From the NCBI GenBank assembly GCA_902470475.1, contig CABRGT010000003.1, forward strand, positions 21,281 to 85,280: 64,000 nt of DNA, read 5' to 3'. The notes beneath the pieces were generated by a model. It ran no database searches. It was given only the letters and a program-made list of their open reading frames with translations, and was not told the origin of the DNA. The stretch comes from an uncultured Porphyromonadaceae bacterium. GTDB taxonomy: Bacteria; Bacteroidota; Bacteroidia; Bacteroidales; Muribaculaceae. Made by a program: the position numbers and the translations under genes. This document shows positions 61,284-64,000 of the stretch, piece by piece. Position 1 is the first letter of the stretch. Every line of letters begins with the position of its first letter.

Positions 61284-63491
61284 ATGATACAGACTGTAGT
61301 GAAACGCGATGGCCGCGTTGTAGGATACAACGAGGAAAAAATCAAATCGGCCATCCGCAAGGCCATGCTCGCCACGGATCTTGGCGAAGACGAGTCACTG
61401 ATCGATAAAATATCGTGCCGCATCGGATCGCGCGGCAACGAACGGATGACTGTCGAGGAAATCCAGGACATGGTCGAGCTCGAACTCATGAAGAGTCCGC
61501 GCAAGGAAGTGGCCAAACGCTACATAGCCTACCGCGATCAGCGCAGTATCGCGCGCAAGGCAAAGACGCGCGACATGTTTCACGAAATCATTGAGGCAAA
61601 AAACAATGACATCACCCGTGAGAACGCCAACATGAACACCGATTCTCCGGCTGGTATGATGATGAAATTCGCTTCGGAAACCACCAAACCTTTCGTTGAC
61701 GACTATCTCCTTACACAGGAAGCGCGAGATGCCGTACGCCATGGCTATCTCCATATTCATGACAAGGATTACTACCCGACCAAGAGTCTTACGTGTGTGC
61801 AACACCCGCTTGACCGCATTCTTCAGTACGGTTTCATTGCCGGTCACGGTGAATCCAGACCGGCCAAACGCATCGAGACAGCCAGTGTCATCGCATGCAT
61901 CTCGTTGGAGACCGCCCAGAATGAGATGCACGGCGGCCAGGCTATTCCTGCTTTCGACTTCTATCTCGCTCCTTTCGTACGCTCATCGTTTATAGAAGAA
62001 ATCCAGAATCTTGAGAAACTTTACGGCGAGGATTTTTCCGATCTGTATGATGTGAAGCTGAAAGACTTTGAAAAACGTGATCTCGAAGGGCTCACAGGCC
62101 GCGAGCGCGTGCTTGCTCATGCCGTCAACCGTACGGTCTCGCGTGTGCACCAGTCGATGGAAGCTTTCATCCACAATATGAATACGATCCATTCGCGCGG
62201 TGGCAACCAGGTCGTGTTCAGTTCAATCAATTACGGCACTGATACCTCAGCCGAAGGACGATGCATTATCCGCGAGCTTCTCAACTCGACATATGAAGGC
62301 GTCGGCAATGGTGCCACTGCCATTTTCCCGATTCAGATATGGAAAAAGAAGCGCGGCGTAAGCTATCTGCCGGAAGATCCGAATTACGACCTGTATCAGT
62401 TGGCATGCAAAGTGACAGCCCGACGCTTCTTCCCTAACTTCGTCAACCTCGACGCTACTTTCAACCAGCATGAAAAATGGAATGCCGACGATCCCGAACG
62501 ATACAAATACGAGATCGCGACCATGGGATGCCGTACGCGTGTATTTGAGAACCGTTTCGGCGAAAAAACATCAATCGGCCGAGGCAATCTCAGCTTCACG
62601 ACTGTCAATATCGTGCGCATAGCCATCGAATGCATGAGCATCCAGGACGAGCAGGAGCGCATAGCCAAATTCTTCAAGGAACTTGACCGTGTGCTGGAAA
62701 TCGCCGCGCGCCAGCTTTGCGACCGTTTCGATTTCCAGAAAACCGCACTGGTGAAGCAGTTCCCGCTTGTAATGTCAAAATTATGGACCGGCGCCGATTG
62801 CCTCAAGTCCACAGATACAGTCGAACCGGTACTCAACCAGGGTACCCTCGGCATCGGATTCATCGGACTTGCCGAATGCCTTGTCGCTCTTACAGGCAAG
62901 CACCACGGCGAGTCGGAAGATGCCCAGAAGCTCGGCCTGCGTATTGTGTCACATATGCGCTCGCGTGCCAACGAATTTTCAGAGCGGTACAACCACAACT
63001 TCTCCATTTTGGCCACTCCGGCCGAAGGTCTGTCGGGCAAATTCACGGCAAAGGACCGCAAGTCGTTCGGCATCATACCGGGAATCACCGACAAGATTTA
63101 CTATACAAATTCGAACCACGTGCCGGTCTACTATCATTGCTCGCCGAGACACAAGGCAGAGGTGGAGGCTCCATATCACGAGCTTACCCGCGGCGGCCAT
63201 ATTTTCTATGTTGAGATCGACGGTGACGCCACGCACAATCCGGAAGCCATCGCCAACATTGTCGATCTTATGGACAAGTATAATATCGGCTACTGTTCGG
63301 TTAACCATAACCGCAACCGCTGCATGGACTGCGGTTATGAAGACGCGTCGAAAGACCTCCATGAGTGTCCCAAGTGTCATTCGCACAATATCGACCGGTT
63401 GCAGCGTATCACCGGCTATCTTGTCGGCACTACCGACCGATGGAACAATGCCAAGCTGGCCGAGCTCAACGACCGTATCGTGCACGAATGA
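61284..63491 (+). CDS. nrdD: Anaerobic ribonucleoside-triphosphate reductase (class III)
   Basis: A 735-residue glycyl-radical enzyme that makes deoxyribonucleotides from NTPs without oxygen. Residues ~1-95 are the ATP-cone allosteric domain (VKRDGRVVGYNEEKIKSAIRKAM). The barrel carries conserved segments such as HDKDYYPTKSLTCVQHPLDRIL and HSRGGNQVVFSSINYGTDTS. The C-terminus has the zinc site CMDCGYEDASKDLHECPKC and the glycyl-radical loop RITGYLVGTTDRWNNAK with the radical glycine. The gene has a clear promoter and is translationally coupled to nrdG by an ATGA overlap, the usual class III pair of anaerobes. Confidence 0.96.
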   Translation: MIQTVVKRDGRVVGYNEEKIKSAIRKAMLATDLGEDESLIDKISCRIGSRGNERMTVEEIQDMVELELMKSPRKEVAKRYIAYRDQRSIARKAKTRDMFHEIIEAKNNDITRENANMNTDSPAGMMMKFASETTKPFVDDYLLTQEARDAVRHGYLHIHDKDYYPTKSLTCVQHPLDRILQYGFIAGHGESRPAKRIETASVIACISLETAQNEMHGGQAIPAFDFYLAPFVRSSFIEEIQNLEKLYGEDFSDLYDVKLKDFEKRDLEGLTGRERVLAHAVNRTVSRVHQSMEAFIHNMNTIHSRGGNQVVFSSINYGTDTSAEGRCIIRELLNSTYEGVGNGATAIFPIQIWKKKRGVSYLPEDPNYDLYQLACKVTARRFFPNFVNLDATFNQHEKWNADDPERYKYEIATMGCRTRVFENRFGEKTSIGRGNLSFTTVNIVRIAIECMSIQDEQERIAKFFKELDRVLEIAARQLCDRFDFQKTALVKQFPLVMSKLWTGADCLKSTDTVEPVLNQGTLGIGFIGLAECLVALTGKHHGESEDAQKLGLRIVSHMRSRANEFSERYNHNFSILATPAEGLSGKFTAKDRKSFGIIPGITDKIYYTNSNHVPVYYHCSPRHKAEVEAPYHELTRGGHIFYVEIDGDATHNPEAIANIVDLMDKYNIGYCSVNHNRNRCMDCGYEDASKDLHECPKCHSHNIDRLQRITGYLVGTTDRWNNAKLAELNDRIVHE

Positions 63492-63982
63492 TGCAGAATG
63501 ACACACTGCGCGTAGTCGACATTGTCGAGGGTACATCGGTCGACGGTCCCGGACTACGTACTTCCATATATTTTGCGGGTTGTGAACACCGGTGTCCCGG
63601 GTGTCATAACCCGCAGACTTGGGATTTCGAAGCAGGACGCAGCATGACTGTCGCCGAAATTGCCGCTGCCGTCGAGAAAGCCGACTTCAACGTTACATTT
63701 ACCGGCGGCGATCCTGTCTATCAGGCTCGGCAGCTGATTCCGCTCGCAAAGCTCATCAAGGAAGCCGGGTACACAATATGGCTTTATACCGGTTTCACAA
63801 TCGAACAGCTCGCCGGAATGGAACACGCACGGGAGCTACTTCAGTATGTAGAAGCTGTGGTCGACGGCCCGTTTGTGGAAGCTTTGCGTGATACAGACCT
63901 GATTTTCCGCGGCTCATCCAACCAGCGTATTATCCGGGAACCGTTCGCAGATTCTACCTGCAAGTGCAAAATTAGGCAATAA
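63488..63982 (+). CDS. nrdG: Anaerobic ribonucleotide reductase activating protein
   Basis: A ~164-residue radical-SAM activase that installs the glycyl radical on NrdD. The cluster motif is FAGCEHRCPGCHNPQTWDF, where C-x3-C-x2-C holds the [4Fe-4S] cluster; SAM-binding sequence FTGGDPVYQ follows, and the length is typical. The start was taken at 63488 (ATG overlapping the nrdD stop, with an equal alternative at 63491), because the longer frame would run through nrdD. The stop at 63982 lies 18 bases before the end of the window, so nothing downstream can be judged. Confidence 0.95.
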   Translation: MMQNDTLRVVDIVEGTSVDGPGLRTSIYFAGCEHRCPGCHNPQTWDFEAGRSMTVAEIAAAVEKADFNVTFTGGDPVYQARQLIPLAKLIKEAGYTIWLYTGFTIEQLAGMEHARELLQYVEAVVDGPFVEALRDTDLIFRGSSNQRIIREPFADSTCKCKIRQ

Positions 63983-64000
63983 CTTTGAAGAACTCGGCGA

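Noticed and set aside
1..64000. CRISPR arrays, tRNA or rRNA genes, insertion sequences, prophage
   Set aside because: I looked for regularly spaced repeats, cloverleaf structures, transposases and phage genes and found none.

Overview
The window looks like chromosomal DNA of a gut Bacteroidales bacterium, most likely Muribaculaceae or a close relative. The support is: Bacteroidetes-type -7 promoter boxes (TAnnTTTG) in front of many genes, almost no Shine-Dalgarno sites, a long C-terminal extension on ribosomal protein S16, an AmgK-RapZ fusion, BtuG-like beta-propellers, class III fructose bisphosphatase, and secreted proteins ending in a Y-(D/N)-L-(S/Q)-G tail. The family-level placement is inference. 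I see no tRNA, rRNA, CRISPR array, insertion sequence or prophage.

Layout. 1-4174 (+): 3' end of fbp, then dusB, a GIN-domain protein and a flippase. 4242-6487 (-): a secreted repeat protein whose signal peptide and body are in different frames, joined through a G9 tract. 6738-14515 (-): dcp, then the ileS-dksA-lspA-DUF4296 lipoprotein cluster. 14692-21180 (-): rpsP, a two-cluster ferredoxin, and a dedA-rpe-ftsK-lolA-trxB run. 21283-24918 (+): a MATE exporter behind a terminator-like leader, then a TonB-dependent receptor behind palindromes. 25007-34751 (-): tig, clpP-clpX, recQ, an AmgK-RapZ fusion, murU, pyrK and pyrD. 34929-45221 (+): about 10 kb that appears to be one cobalamin-riboswitch operon with a BtuB-like receptor, a BtuG-like propeller and two giant secreted proteins sharing a ~590-residue module. 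45443-52769: a HicB-like orphan regulator, then a tripartite RND efflux operon with its AraC-family regulator. 53037-58200: a Crp/Fnr regulator and the menD-menB-menC-menE operon. 58215-63982 (+): a BamA-like barrel overlapping an EptA-like transferase, then nrdD-nrdG.

How the genes work together. The riboswitch operon is probably a vitamin B12 capture and uptake system. Its propeller proteins use ordinary signal peptides plus a C-terminal tail instead of the lipobox of classical BtuG. The AmgK-RapZ fusion and MurU form a peptidoglycan-sugar salvage pair next to pyrimidine synthesis genes that supply UTP. Menaquinone genes, anaerobic ribonucleotide reductase and ferredoxin fit anaerobic respiration and growth. 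Trigger factor, ClpP and ClpX form the usual proteostasis cluster.

The most interesting points are the G9 tract that puts the 4242-6487 surface protein out of frame (possible phase variation), the cobalamin operon with its undescribed shared module, the altered GIHH signature of the isoleucyl-tRNA synthetase, the kinase-RapZ fusion, and the attenuator-like leader of the MATE gene.
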